Positions 36,101 to 47,798 of a stretch of 64,000 nt of DNA are shown here, in pieces. Every line of letters begins with the position of its first letter. The first letter of the stretch is position 1. Below the pieces are notes generated by a model. The model worked only from the letters and a program-made list of their open reading frames with translations. It had not been told where the DNA came from and did no database searches. Both the position numbers and the translations under genes were made by a program. The DNA comes from Pinus tabuliformis (taxonomy: Eukaryota > Streptophyta > Pinopsida > Pinales > Pinaceae): positions 918,002,979 to 918,066,978 of the forward strand of contig CM062815.1 of assembly GCA_031772625.1 (NCBI GenBank), in the 5' to 3' direction.

Positions 36101-36434
36101 TTTTGAGCTTATGAGCTCTTACAAAGTATTCGATTCCATCTTTAACAAGCAGGTACTTGTTCTCAGCTCTATAGAAAATAGCTTTTCTAGCATACAAGTA
36201 AGGACTTCCTAAAACAATTCCACATATATCCAAAGGTATTATGTCTAACTCAACCTCATCTATAAATGTTGACCCAAAAGAAAACTTGAGTTTGCATTGT
36301 CTAGTCACTTGTAGTTGTGCTTTATCATTCAACCATCCTAATGGGTATGGTTTCTTGTGAGGTGTAGTTGTTAATCCCAATTTATTTACAATTTCTTCAG
36401 AAATCAAATTTACTTGTGAGCCACTATCAAACAA
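33126..36434 (-). pseudogene. Element C: protease, RT, RNase H, integrase, chromodomain
   Basis: In order: retropepsin (FDSGSQVNLISEEIV, GIVLGSPYLY), RT ([44 protein letters not shown]), RNase H (YASDYAMGEVL, HTDHEPLQYL), integrase (VSMDFVGGLPKS, VFDRDTRFVG, QTDGQIEVVKR), a C-terminal domain and a degenerate chromodomain (EDTVLDRKVRTT..VEYLRIGLKGSK..YPHLVDA). RT and integrase catalytic residues are all present. Breaks: TAG-type stop near 36072, frameshifts near 35350 and between 35166 and 34319, and a few stops. 34319..33126 is one frame. Comparatively well preserved but not translatable as a whole. Confidence 0.88.
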
Positions 36435-36499
36435 AGTATCAATTTTTTGATATTTGGAAACAAGTCGAATATGGAAAAGCTCATGTCTTTTCTCTCATG

Positions 36500-37118
36500 T
36501 TATTCATCAATAATAGATTGAGCATAATTACTAGTAGATGCTTCAGAATTCTTACCTTTTATACCTATGGTTGCAATGGTTGTTTCATCTCCCGAGTCTG
36601 ACCCCAAATATTTCTGAATAGCTGCAGCAGTCTTCTTCTTCTTGCCCTCGAACTTCTTAGGTCTCAGCTCTAGATGCAGAATCCAACAGTGCTCATCATC
36701 ATGCCCATCCTTTTTAGAGTGAGTGCATGAAGCTTTTCTTTTCTGTGCAGTGTTAGCCTTCCTTGCTTTCCACTTCTGCTTTCTTTTCTCCTTTCTCTTG
36801 CTTGCAGTGGGTTGGGATGGTCCCCCAACTTCTGGATTTCCATTCTTTCCTCTAGCTTCTAGATGAGTAGCTTGTACAGATACTGCATCTATACTAGTGG
36901 GATTAAACATGAGGATAGTATACCTCATGTAGCTATGTAGACCACCAATGTATTTCAAAAGAGTCTCTGGTAAGTCTAAAGATTCCTAGAATCAATTCTC
37001 TCTTTCTAAATTCCTGAGTGTACCCTTGCACACTTTTCCCTTTCAATTGCCGAAGAGTTTTCCAACTCATCATGGCTTGTTGCATGTAGGCCAATGGATA
37101 GAACTGCTTCTCAATTGC
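36500..37118 (-). pseudogene. Element C: gag (C-terminal part)
   Basis: Begins at the D insertion with EKQFYPLAYMQQAMMSWKTL and QGYTQEFRKRE, typical gypsy capsid sequence. It continues as MKYIGGLHSYMRY, a basic linker (KRKEKRKQKWKARKANTAQK) and a zinc-knuckle remnant CTHSKKDGHDDEHCW, in which the second cysteine has become serine. Closely related to the gag of G. Confidence 0.8.
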
Positions 37119-37449
37119 TATTATGAAACCAACTCACAAAAGATAGAAAAGATAGTTGAACGCCTTAGAATTCAGCCTGTTCGAGGGGGAAACCTCCTTT
37201 ACATTACACAAATGAACAATTCTTGAATGATACAAATGACAAAACCTCCTTTCTATATATATGAGTCTAAGGAGTCACAATCTAACCCAGTCGACCTAAG
37301 AATAATAATATAAAGCCACAAAAATAACAATAGAGGGATTCTATGGGCATAGTAATAACAATATGGGCACAATAGGGGCACAACAATATTAATAAGGGAT
37401 ACAGCTACAATAGTAATGGGGTAATCACTAGTATTATAGGGACCTAACA
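37119..37449 (-). repeat. 3' LTR of D
   Basis: 331 bp, reverse complement closely matching the H LTRs (starts TGTTAGGTCCC at 37449, TATA-like tatatatag near 37255). The far end has decayed from CCTAACA to CATAATA. The flank inside C is attgc; its partner is off-window. Confidence 0.88.
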
Positions 37450-37479
37450 TGCCCCTCTCCTTCAAAAAAGTGTTGTCCT

Positions 37480-40110
37480 CAATGCTTGAGTAGTTCTGGA
37501 TGCTTCTGTATAAAATTCTCATCCTCCCATGTGGAATCTTCAGCAGATAAGTTCTTCCACTTCATGAGATACTCTGAAATTGATCGATTTCGTAGTTGTC
37601 GAGTTCTTATTTCTGTGACTGCTTCTGGTTCCAATATAATTTTTCCTTCGTTGTCAAGTTTTGGAAATATTGTTTAAACTGGGAGCTTGTCACCTATAAC
37701 CTTCTTTAGACATGAAACATGGAAAACTGGGTGCACTTGAGAAACTGCAGGAAGCTCCAATTTGTATGCCATAGTACCAATCTTTTGCAACACCTTGTAC
37801 GGACCATAATACTTTGGTGATAATTTATTATCCTTCTTCGCTTGCTTGAGGGACACTTGTTTATATGGTTGTAGTCGTAGGAATACCGAATCACCTACAT
37901 CAAAACTTATTTCGCTAGGATTTTGATCTGCCTATTGTTTCATTCTATTATGTGCGAACACGAGGTTATCCTTTAAGAGTTGGAGGACTTGTTGTTGATG
38001 TTCGATGTGATGTTCCACTGCTTGAACCTTAGAATTTTCTCTTAAATATGATGTGATGGATGGTGGCTGATATCCATAAAGAGCCATAAATGGGGTCATT
38101 TTTGTTGTTGTATGGAAGGAAGTGTTATACCACCATTCAGCCAGAGGCAACCATTTGACCCATTGTGTCTGTTTATCAGATACAAATCAACGAAGATATC
38201 CTTCCAAACATTTGTTTACTATCTTAGTTTGCTCATCAGATTGAGGATGATAAGATGAGCTATGAGCTAACTGAGTACCAAGACAAGAAAATAATTCTAT
38301 CCAAAAATTTCCAGTGAAAATGGGATCTATGTCACTTACAATAATCTTTGGATTTCCATGTAGCTTTTGAATTGTTTCCATAAATGCAGTAGAAACTGTA
38401 ATGGATTTAAATGGATGTGATAATGCACAAAAGTGTGCATACTTGGTAAGTCTGTCAACTACCACCATGATGACACTCTTTCCCTCAGAATTGGGTAAAC
38501 CTATGATAAAAGCCATTGAAACCTCCTCCCAATGTTGGCTTGGAATGGATAAAGGTTGTAATAGACCCAGTGTCTTAATTGTTTCAACTTTATTTTGTTG
38601 GAAAACCAAACATTCCGCCACAAACTTTTGAATATCTGATTTAAGGCCATCCCAAAAAAATTCCTTCTTAACCCTGTGGTAAGTTTTTAAAAATCCTGAG
38701 TGCCCTCCTAAGGGAGAAGTGTTCAATTCTATAAGAATATTTTGTTTGAGTTGGGAATTCTTACAGAGGTATAAGCGATCTTTGTACCATAACGAATCAT
38801 TTTTCCAGCTAAATGTATCAGATGCACTGGAATATTGTTGTAACTTTCGAATAAGTTCCCACACTTCTTCATCATTCTTCCATTTCTCCCTTGCTTCGTT
38901 TATCCAATCTGGTTGGATAATAGAAATGGCACACAACAATGCTTCCACATCCTCATCCTTTCTTGAGAGTGCATCCGCCACCACATTTTGCTTCCCTTTT
39001 CTGTAGATGATTTCAAAGTCATAACCCAACATCTTTGTGACCCTTTTTTGTTGCTCTTCAGAGGAAAATCTTTGTCCTAAAAAGTATTTAAGGCTATCAT
39101 GATCCGTTTTTACCTTGAAGTGTCCTCGCATTAGGTAGGGTCGCCATTTCTTAAGTGCATGTAGTATTGCCAACATTTCCTTCTCATAAATAGCTTTGTG
39201 TAAAAACTTTTCCTTGATTGGACGACTTTCAAAAGCAATGGGTCTTTCATCTTGCATTAAAACAACACCAATTCCATTTCCTAAAGCATCACATTCCACA
39301 ATAAAGGTTTTTGTGAAGTCCGGTGTAGCTAAGACCGGTGCTTGGCACATTGCCTCTTTAAGATGTTTGAAGGCCTTTGTTGCTTCTGGAGTCCATGAAA
39401 ATGCATCTTTCTTCAATAATGTTGTTAGAGGTGCTGCTATTCTCCCATAATTCTTAACAAACTTGCGATAATACCCTGTCAAACCAAGAAATCCTCACAG
39501 ATGCTTTATGGATGTGGGGATTTTCCATTCCTTAATGGCTTTAATTTTGCCAGGGTCTACCTTAACTCCTTCATGAGATACAATATGACCCAGATATTCC
39601 ACCTCTTGTACTCCAAAGAAACATTTGGATCTTTTTGCATATAATTGTTTCTCCTCCAATAGTTGTAGCACCGTTTCAACATGTTCAACATGATCCTTCC
39701 AAGACTTGCTGTAGATTAGTATATCATCAAAAAATACTAACACACATTTTCTAAGGAAGGGTTGAAAATGGAATTCATCAAACCTTGAAATGTAGAAGGT
39801 GAATTGGTAAGGCCAAAAGGCATGAAAAAAATTCATAATGACCCTCATGAGTTCTAAATGTTGTTTTCGGAATGTCTTCAGTCTTCATTCTGATTTGATG
39901 ATATCCTGAGCAAAGATCGAACTTGGTGAAGTAAATTGATCCATGCAATTCATCCAGTAATTCATCAATGACAGGAATGGGAAACTTATCTTTAATAGTG
40001 AGATTGTTGAGCTCCCTATAATCCGGACACATGCGCCATGATCCATCCTTCTTGTGCACCAATACTACTGGAGCAGAGAAAGAACTTTGACTAGGTTGAA
40101 TTATACCAGC
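37480..40110 (-). pseudogene. Element D: RT, RNase H, integrase, chromodomain
   Basis: Starts at the E junction with [22 protein letters not shown] carries [15 protein letters not shown] intact, but a 2-bp deletion near 39825 (relative to H) and a second indel shift the frame, and RGFLGL has become a stop near 39495. 39482..38187 is open for 431 codons across RNase H (DALGNGIG, TDHDSLKYF) and integrase. The integrase has lost two of three catalytic acids: SMAFIIGLP where H has SMDFI, and SDEQTKIVNK where H has SDGQTEIVNK. GPY/F (YYGPYKVLQKIGTMAYKLEL) follows at about 37800, then chromodomain remnants near 37600..37490. Confidence 0.87.
40106..40110. repeat. Target-site duplication of E, left copy
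   Basis: CCAGC, repeated at 62837..62841 directly after the 3' LTR. The interrupted D coding sequence resumes across the pair. Confidence 0.93.
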
Positions 40111-41589
40111 TGTGGAGCACTTGGAAGGTATGCTTTTTGACAAGCAATCTAGTGGTTTTTCAATAATATTTCTAACCTTTTCTGCATTATGAGTCTAAAT
40201 AATATAAGGGTTTTGATAAATTGTGTGAAAATGGACAAACGAAGCTCAATCACTAATAATTGATGTTTTCTATGCAGAAGGACGCGGAAACAGGGAATCA
40301 TCGAGTAAAAACAAGAAGCGAAGGGAAAGTAACTGCTATCCCGTTGACAGGGAACCGGATGAGGACAAGATCAAGTAAAATTAGAGCCGAATAGTCCAAG
40401 AAAAGAACGCAGGATACCGAGACGGAGAACGCAAGAAAGGAAAGAGAAGAACTGAACGATTAGTGAATCCCTCAAGATCTTCGATCCTGAGGGATCGCTG
40501 CTTTAAGCTTATCTTTTGTATCTAGATATCTCCGTCATTTCTGTTATATAAAGGTACCACGCCATCGAGCGTGGGGGACGACTGTTGTTGTAATTACAAG
40601 CTTCAGAACAACTTTGATCATGAAGTTTTGTTAAGACCTGATTTTGTATACTTTTGTTAATGCAATCAATATAAAGGACTTGGTGTTCACTTCGTTTCTA
40701 CATCTGAAGTAACTTTAAGCAGTGTACCATTGGTAACCAAGGGCCCAGCTCCGACGGTCACTTGCTGTTGTATCATACGGTGATTTGTGTGGTTTGCTTA
40801 TTTCTCTTGTTTCAGTAATCCGATATATCTTTTATATGATAGACTATGCTTCCTAATTAATATCTGAATCTAAATAAGTTCTTTAACCCACGTCTCTGTA
40901 TTACACAAAGTGAATCTATTCGAATTGCATCCATTTCTATAGCAAGATATTGGTATGAATGTTATCATCATTGGATTCATATAAAATAAGTATTTGCGAG
41001 GCTTGAAGATAATATCACTTTGTTCAGAAATATAGTCACATCATACGTTACTCTTGGATTGCTACAGTAGTCTAGAACGTTACATACATTTGAGTTTGCT
41101 GTTCCAATTTATATGATTGACGTTTCCTGTTTATGATAGTTTGTTGTTCCATTTAATTACTGCTATTCCATTTGATTACTGCTGTTCCATTTTAGAATTG
41201 TTGTTCCATTTTACTTTCGCTAATCTGCCTTTATTGCTTTTGCGTGATAGCAGGCCTAAGGCTGTCGTGAGCCCAGCAAGACGCTGCCTAGCTCCCAGAC
41301 CTATAAGTCCATGCTTTGGTTTTCTTTCTTTATCAGTTTCTAAAGGGAAGGGTTATTGTTTCCGTACCCTTGACTAATCAACTGCTTTGTGTGATTTTAT
41401 CTTTTGAGTTGGTTTAGTTACAGCTTAGTGTTTGTTTCCTTTCAAACCATTAGAACGCTATACTACCGAGCATTACTTGGACAAAACAGCCTCGGATTGA
41501 GTTACTCCTTGAAAGAACAAAACGATCCCGGATTGACTTAATAATGTGGAATAATTGGTGGTGTGAGAGACCCTAGTTATCGCTCTACA
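40111..41589 (+). repeat. 5' LTR of E
   Basis: 1479 bp, TGTGGAGCAC..CGCTCTACA. It contains a TATA box (40545) and, near its 3' half, a cluster of gttcca words at about 41100..41215. The 3' LTR is 19 bp longer, because of an extra gttgttcca unit. Confidence 0.93.
40545..40553 (+). promoter_or_regulatory. Probable TATA box of E LTR
   Basis: TATATAAAG in an otherwise GC-mixed stretch, conserved in the 3' LTR at 61774..61782. It lies 434 bp into the LTR, a plausible end of U3. Confidence 0.65.
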
Positions 41590-41591
41590 TT

Positions 41592-41610
41592 TTGCTGCCG
41601 TTGCCGGGGA
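41592..41610 (+). other. Primer-binding site of E, tRNA-Asp-like
   Basis: TTGCTGCCGTTGCCGGGGA starts two bases after the LTR. Its last 14 bases match the tRNA-Asp complement TGGCGCCGTTGCCGGGGA used by many Athila-type elements; the first bases differ. Confidence 0.75.
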
Positions 41611-41683
41611 AGGGGTAATAGCCATTTGTCCTTTATAGAGTAGTGCGCAAATCTGCTAGGAGGGAGTTGGATTTTAAAAACGG

Positions 41684-41692
41684 AAGGTAAGA
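41684..41692 (+). promoter_or_regulatory. Possible splice donor in E leader
   Basis: AAG|GTAAGA (intron would start at 41687) is a strong match to the plant 5' splice consensus and lies between the primer site and gag. With the acceptor before the third ORF it could make a spliced third-ORF RNA. Inference only. Confidence 0.4.
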
Positions 41693-41785
41693 ACCTGCGT
41701 ACAGAGCATGTAAAAGCCCTGCTCCACCATCCGCTCTCTTAGTAGAATTGCTGGTTGATAGGATTTAGTAGTTTTCCTAGAGTGC

Positions 41786-43807
41786 ATGACTAAGCAGAAA
41801 AAGATAGAAAAGAATATCAAACTTCCAGTTAAAGCCAAAGGACCGGTGACCCTTGGTAGGACAACCTTTATAGACGAAATCTACAAGAAAACTGGATCTC
41901 AGCCGTCGGTAGGCTTTAGAAAAACTAATTCTAAGCAGCCTACCAGTTCCCTTCAGGCTACAGCATCACCATCTGGAGCCTTTGCTGAGGTCCACAGCCA
42001 GACTAATGAACAGGACTATCAAGAAATTGAAAATTCTGTGACAGAACGGTTGCAGGAAGGGAACTTAAGTAACCTTTGTGAAGGAGAAGGGGAAACAGGG
42101 GAAATAGAAGAACCAAGGTCTCCTTCTAGGATAATCCAACTGTTAAACAGCCCAGATAAGGGGAGCGCAACTAGAATTAATATTGAAGGCACCCCATTCC
42201 TTCAGAAAGAGATTCCAGCTATAGAAATTCCAGATAAGGGAAGCGTCATTAAACCAACCCCTGCCAAGTCCGTCCCTTCCCAACCTAGGAACACCCTCCT
42301 AGAAATTTCGGAAGGATATTGGCACATATTTGATCCCATGGCACAGAATCAGCCAAATACCCAAACCTCTACCTTACAATATCCTATAGTAGATTTTGCT
42401 GTGAATGCACCGATGAAGGCAATTCCGCTTCAACACATCCCAACGTTTCATGGACTCACATCAGAAGACCCTGATGCATTCTTATTCGAGTATGATGTGT
42501 TATGCAGGGGGTACGATTACACCACTGACCCCCAAAAACTAAAGTTGTTCCCCTCTACTTTGAAGGGAGCAGCTCTGAGATGGTTTATGGGTTTAGGTGG
42601 TGGAGTCATAAACAATTGGGAAGTGATGAAAGAAGCCTTTCTCAAGAAATATCAGGATTACTGTAGGTCAAGGGAACTGAAAGATGAGATTTTCCAAATG
42701 ACGGCCAAACCAAATGAAACTTTAGAAGAATATGTGGAACGCTTCCAATATAATTTACAAAGATCCCCCTATGCATCATTACCTTTGCCTGACAATGTGT
42801 TGAAAACTGCATTAATCAGAGGTATGAAAGAACAGTGGATTGAAACATTGAATATCATGGGAAAAGGGGACATTTACCAAGAAAACTTTGCTGATATTAT
42901 TAAGTTATGCATCAGGAGTTCAAGGGGTAGCACAAGAATAAAACCAACAGAATACGATCGGTTTGTTAGAGATAATAAACTTTCAACAGAGGGGGTAACA
43001 CGTGTAGAGCTTGGGAATTTATTAGAAAATTTCAAAACTGATATTTTAGGGACATTAACTACACAGCTTGATATTGTGCAGGCTAGACAAAAGCAAATGG
43101 AGGTAGAACAAAATCTGGCAATTTTTTGCCCCCGATGCAGAAAAAAACACAGCCACAAGGAATGTCCACTAGATTCAGTCCAAGCATGTGCTATTTGTAC
43201 AAAGGATCATCCTACTGAAAGCTGCCCCTCACTCCTTGGACTGAAGGCAGTATACAAAGAAGCAGAAGAGGAACCAGAGCCTGCATACTTTGTTAACTAG
43301 CGTCGCCAATGGTAGCCTAAGCAACCAGGTATGTTTTCGGATCCAACCTCTTCCTTTCAGCCTCCACAGTATAATACTCAGCAATATGGTATATGGCAAA
43401 ATCAATCTGCACCCCCATTTTCAAACTGGCCATCACAACCATTTCCCTCTTCAAACCCATTGATGAATCAAACAAACCAATTCGGTTGGCCAAATTTTCC
43501 TTATGCCCCACCATACTGGCAAAATAACTCATATCCCCCGCAGTGGATTCCCCCTACTTCACAAGGTTCACCCTGGCAGACCAATTGGCCAAGATCGACA
43601 TATCAATCAACAGGAACTATACCACTCCCTCAACCAACTCTGCCAGCTTTACAACAAAATCCCCAGTCTAATATGAGACCGCAACTCCCAGCCCAACCCA
43701 ATCCCAATCCTAATAATAGGCCAGTCCAATCCATCCAAATCATAGACACATCAGAGATTGGATCTGACCTAAGGGAGTGCAATGATCTTCAGTTAAGATC
43801 TGGATGA
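41786..43807 (+). pseudogene. E gag (capsid, zinc fingers, Pro/Gln-rich tail)
   Basis: ATG 41786 opens 504 codons. A charged N-terminal ~190 residues is followed by a retrotransposon gag core at ~208-345 (IPTFHGLTSEDPDAFLFEY, LKGAALRWFMGL, RFQYNLQRSP) and two zinc fingers near 450-480 (CPRCRKKHSHKEC, CAICTKDHPTESC; CX2CX3HX4C). A TAG at 43298 and a second TAG at 43313 end it, but the same frame continues for ~160 codons of Pro/Gln/Asn-rich sequence to LRSG and a TGA at 43805. In related elements gag, this tail and protease are one frame, so the stops are probably decay. Gag packages the element RNA. Confidence 0.88.
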
Positions 43808-46800
43808 ATAATAGAAACAGAGGGAGACAAAACAATTCGCATTGAAGATCAGTTACCAATAGAACAACCCCCACAACAGAAGGATGAAAACAGAGAGCAA
43901 AACAATAAACAAGCAAGTACATCCTCTCTTCCTTTCCCAGAACGATTAGTCATATCTCGACCTATACAATCTCCAGACTTCGACATTTTGGGAGAATTAC
44001 AAAATTTGTATATAAAGATTCCATTCCAACAAGCCATACAAGATATTCCTATATATGCAAAAACCATAAAAGAATTGTGCATCAAAAAATCAAGGAGGAA
44101 TACAAATACTAACCCCAGAGTCCAAGTAGTTGGTACTTTATCCAACCTATTATCAGGAAAAGAGGCACCTATCAAATATGAAGATCCCGGGAACCCAATT
44201 GTAACTGTCCAAATCTATGGCCAAACCCTGACTAACGCTCTAGTTGACCTGGGAGCTGCAATCAACATTTTGACAACCTCCACCTGCCAAAAGCTTGGCA
44301 TCACGTCAGTAGAACCTACCTCTACTCTGTTAGAATTGGCAGATCGATCTGTAGTTCGACCAGAAGGTACTCTGAATGATGTCATGGTTTCCGTAGATTC
44401 CTGGGAGTATCCCACAGATTTCCTGGTAATTAATCCTAAAACCCGACTAGAGGGACATCCGTTAATCCTAGGCAGACCCTGGCTTGCTACTGCCGATGCC
44501 TACATTGGCTGCCGGCAGGGAAACATGACTATAACTAAAGGACCAGATGTTAAAAAATTAATTTTATATCCTGCAGCACAGCCAAGCCTGCCAATGATTA
44601 AAACTAACTCTTATCCTGTGTCATATCTTGCTAACAATATCAGATCTCCATTAACTATACAGAAGGCTTTAGACTTTAAAGATCAAACAGAAGACGACGC
44701 CATTAACAATTTTATTAGTCAAACTGAAGCTAGAACACATATGCAGTGTTTTATGATAGAAGCAGCATTTGACAGTGAGCTAGAAGAAGATCCTTTAAAA
44801 GATCCACATGACCAAACAATACCAGTAACTGTTGTTGCCAATAGCAAAGTAGTGGAAATTGAACCTGGTAAAACTCTGAATATTAACGCCAACCTTACAT
44901 CAGATCAAGAAATAAAGCTTGTTAATCTGTTACAAAAATACAAGGATGCATTTGCGTGGGATTATCCTAACATGAAGGGGATTGATCCTCAATTATGCAC
45001 CCATCACATCTATATAGAGAAAGATGCAAGACCTGTCCGTCAGCCACAAAGAAGACTCAACCCTCACCTAAAAGAGATAGTAAAAGACGAACTTCAGAAG
45101 CTCTTAGATGTTAACTTTATTTACCCTATCTCTGACAGTAAATGGGTCTCTCCCCTTGTGGTGGTACCCAAGAAAAATGGAAAATGGAGGATTTGCGTGG
45201 ATTACAGGGAGCTAAACAAGGCTACACAGAAGGATCACTTTCCCCTCCCATTTATAGACCAAGTATTGGACACGTTAGCAGGGAAGAAATTTTTCTCCTT
45301 TCTGGACGGCTTCAGTGGATATAACCAAATCCAAATTGCCCCTGAAGACCAGGATAAAACTACCTTTACGTGCCCCTGGGGAACGTTTGCCTATCGAGTA
45401 TTACCCTTCAGCCTATGTAACGCCCCTGCTACATTTCAAAGGGTTATTCTAGTATTTTTGCAGATCTAATAAACGATGGACTTTAGGTGTATATGGACGA
45501 CTTCACACTGTATGGGGATGAATTTGATCCAGCTCTGGATACCCTGGAAAAAGTTCTACAACGTTGCATTGCTACCAGACTCTGCCTGAGCCACGAAAAG
45601 TGCTACATGATGATGACAGAAGGGCTCATTATAGGGCACTACATTTCAGCAGCTGGCATCCAGGTAGACCCTGCTAAAATTCAGATTCTTTTGCTCATCC
45701 CTACCCCCACTACTCAAACAGAGGTACGTAGTTTCCTTGGATTTTCTGGATATTACAGACGATTTATAGAACATTATTCACGAATTGCAGCACCTCTATA
45801 TGCCTTAACTGGTAATGTTGATTTCTTGTGGACAGAGAAATGTGACCAGGCTTTTAAAGAATTGAAAACGTTGCTGTCAATAGCTCCAGTCCTTCGAGGA
45901 CCAAACTAGAATTTGCCATTCCAGATCTCATCTGATGCCTCGGATACAGCAATCAGTGCAGTCCTAGGACAAGAAGAGGATAAGAAGCCATACGTTATTT
46001 ACTATATTAGCAAAAATTTATCCTCTGCCGAACTCAATTATACTGTTACTGAAAAGGAATTCCTGGCTGTAATTCATGTTGTTAATAAATTTAGGCATTA
46101 TATTACAGGTTATCCTGTTGTGTTATATACAGATCATTTTGCTATCAAATATCTAGCAAACAAACCTGTCACGAATGCTAGAGTAACTCGATGGTTGATC
46201 CTGTTGCAGGAGTTCGACATCACAATTAAGGATCGACCTGGCAAGGAGAACCCTATAGCCGACTTCCTCTCAAGAATACCCAAATCAATCGAAACAGCAG
46301 CAGTAGAAGATCAATTCCCTGATGAACATCTGCTTGCCATTGCCATTCGAACACCCTGGTATGCTGATGTCGCCAATTACCTTGCAGTGGGTAAGTTACC
46401 AAAACACCTAACCCCTCAAGAACGAAAGCAAATTGTTCAAAAAAGCACTCGATTTTCATGGATTGGAGACAATTCATTCCATACAGGGGCAGACATGCAA
46501 ATCAGGAGGTGTATTCGAGAGGATGAGATCCTAGACATCTTAAAAGCTTGTCATAATGGACCATGCGGGGGGAACTTTGCTGACAAAAGAACAGCACATA
46601 AAGTACTACAGGCAGGATACTATTGGCCTGCAATTTTTAAGGACGCGAAAAAGTTTGTACAAGCCTGTGACAGCTGCCAGCGAGTAGGAAAACCTGGTCA
46701 AGCTGATGAAATGCCTCTGAGACCACAAGTGGTTATTGAGCCATTTGAAAGATGGGCTCTCGATTTCGTCGGGCCCATTAATCCACCATCAAACCAGAGG

Positions 46801-47590
46801 ACATACATCCTGGTAGCAACAGACTATGTTACTAAATGGGTTGAGGTTGAATCATTAGCTAGGGCTACAGAAGATTCGGTAATACAATTTTTGTTCCATT
46901 TGTTTGTACGTTATGGGCTTCCGAGAGAAGTAATTACAGATGGTGGACCACAATTTGTTGGAAATAAACTAGCTGCAACACTTAACAACTATCATATCCA
47001 ACATAAGATCACTATTCCCTACCATCCGCAGGCAAATGGACAAGTAGAAAACAGTAACAAGATAATTGAATCAATCTTAACAAAGACTATCGCATCACAC
47101 AGGCGTGATTGGGCTGCTCAGCTACCTGAAGCACTGTGGGCTTATAGAACCACATGGAGAAGTACGACAGGCTATTCACCTTATCAATCGGTGTTTGGGA
47201 AACAACCAATCTTTCCTATCGAATTTGAGATCCAAACACTACGAACTGCACGAGGTCGGCTTAGATCTGAATGAGGCACAGATCAATCGACTACGACAAA
47301 TCAAAGAATTGGATGAGATTAGGCTCTCTGCATTACAAAACACAGCATTAATCCAACAGCAGTGAGCTAAGTGGCATGATGCACTTATAAAGAATAAAGT
47401 CTTCCATGAAGGAGACTGGGCTCTGTTATACGATTCTCGGTTCCATGATTTCCTGGGGAAACTCCAGACTCGCTGGCTAGGACCATATGAGATCCAGAAG
47501 GTGCACGACAATGGGACCCTCACTCTGATCACAATTGACGGTTCTGGACATACGTTCAAAGTAAATGGCCGCCGAGTTCGTCTCTATTGA
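43808..47590 (+). pseudogene. E pol: protease, RT, RNase H, integrase
   Basis: Same frame as gag at its start. Retropepsin (VDLGAAINILTTSTCQKLG, LILGRPWL), RT (VVVPKKNGKWRICVDYRELN, FLDGFSGYNQI, VYMDDFTLYG), RNase H (SSDASDTAISAVL, TEKEFLAVI, YTDHFAIKYL), integrase zinc region (CHNG..CDSCQRVGK) and core (ALDFVGPINPP, ITDGGPQFV, GQVENSNK), then GPY/F (TRWLGPYEIQKV). All catalytic acids are present. Breaks: a one-base shift near 45450 with TAG at 45484, TAG at 45907, a frameshift near 47245 and TGA at 47363. No chromodomain. It makes the cDNA and integrates it; this copy cannot. Confidence 0.9.
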
Positions 47591-47798
47591 AGACCTCTTA
47601 CTCGGGAATCCTTTTGTCAACAGCTACAGCAAGATACTGATTTGGAGATCTTAGGAGAGGAAGCGAAATCTTCCTCACCTATAACTTAAGCAACTCGTTT
47701 TTCATAATTTGTACATAACATCCTGTACATATGTTCTTTTCATCTTTGTTTGTAGTATTTTTGTTACCTTATTTTGCACAGCACTTTTTGATTTTGCT
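47591..47798 (+). other. Spacer between E pol and hairpin array
   Basis: No gene seen; AT-rich leading into the repeat array. Confidence 0.5.

Larger units (their letters stand above)
31656..37118 (-). mobile_element. Chromovirus-type element C (3' half), inserted in B and split by D
   Basis: Minus-strand gypsy element with a 3' LTR at 31656..33077, pol at 33126..36434 and gag from 36500 up to 37118, where it is cut by the LTR of element D. The missing gag start, leader and 5' LTR should lie to the right of D, outside the window. It interrupts the gag zinc knuckle of element B. Confidence 0.82.
37119..40110 (-). mobile_element. Chromovirus element D, 3' part (resumes at 62842)
   Basis: Same family as H but on the minus strand. 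It comprises its 3' LTR (37119..37449) and the C-terminal two-thirds of pol up to 40110. There element E is inserted, flanked by CCAGC at 40106..40110 and 62837..62841. The gag-protease part continues at 62842..64000 and beyond the window. Confidence 0.9.
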
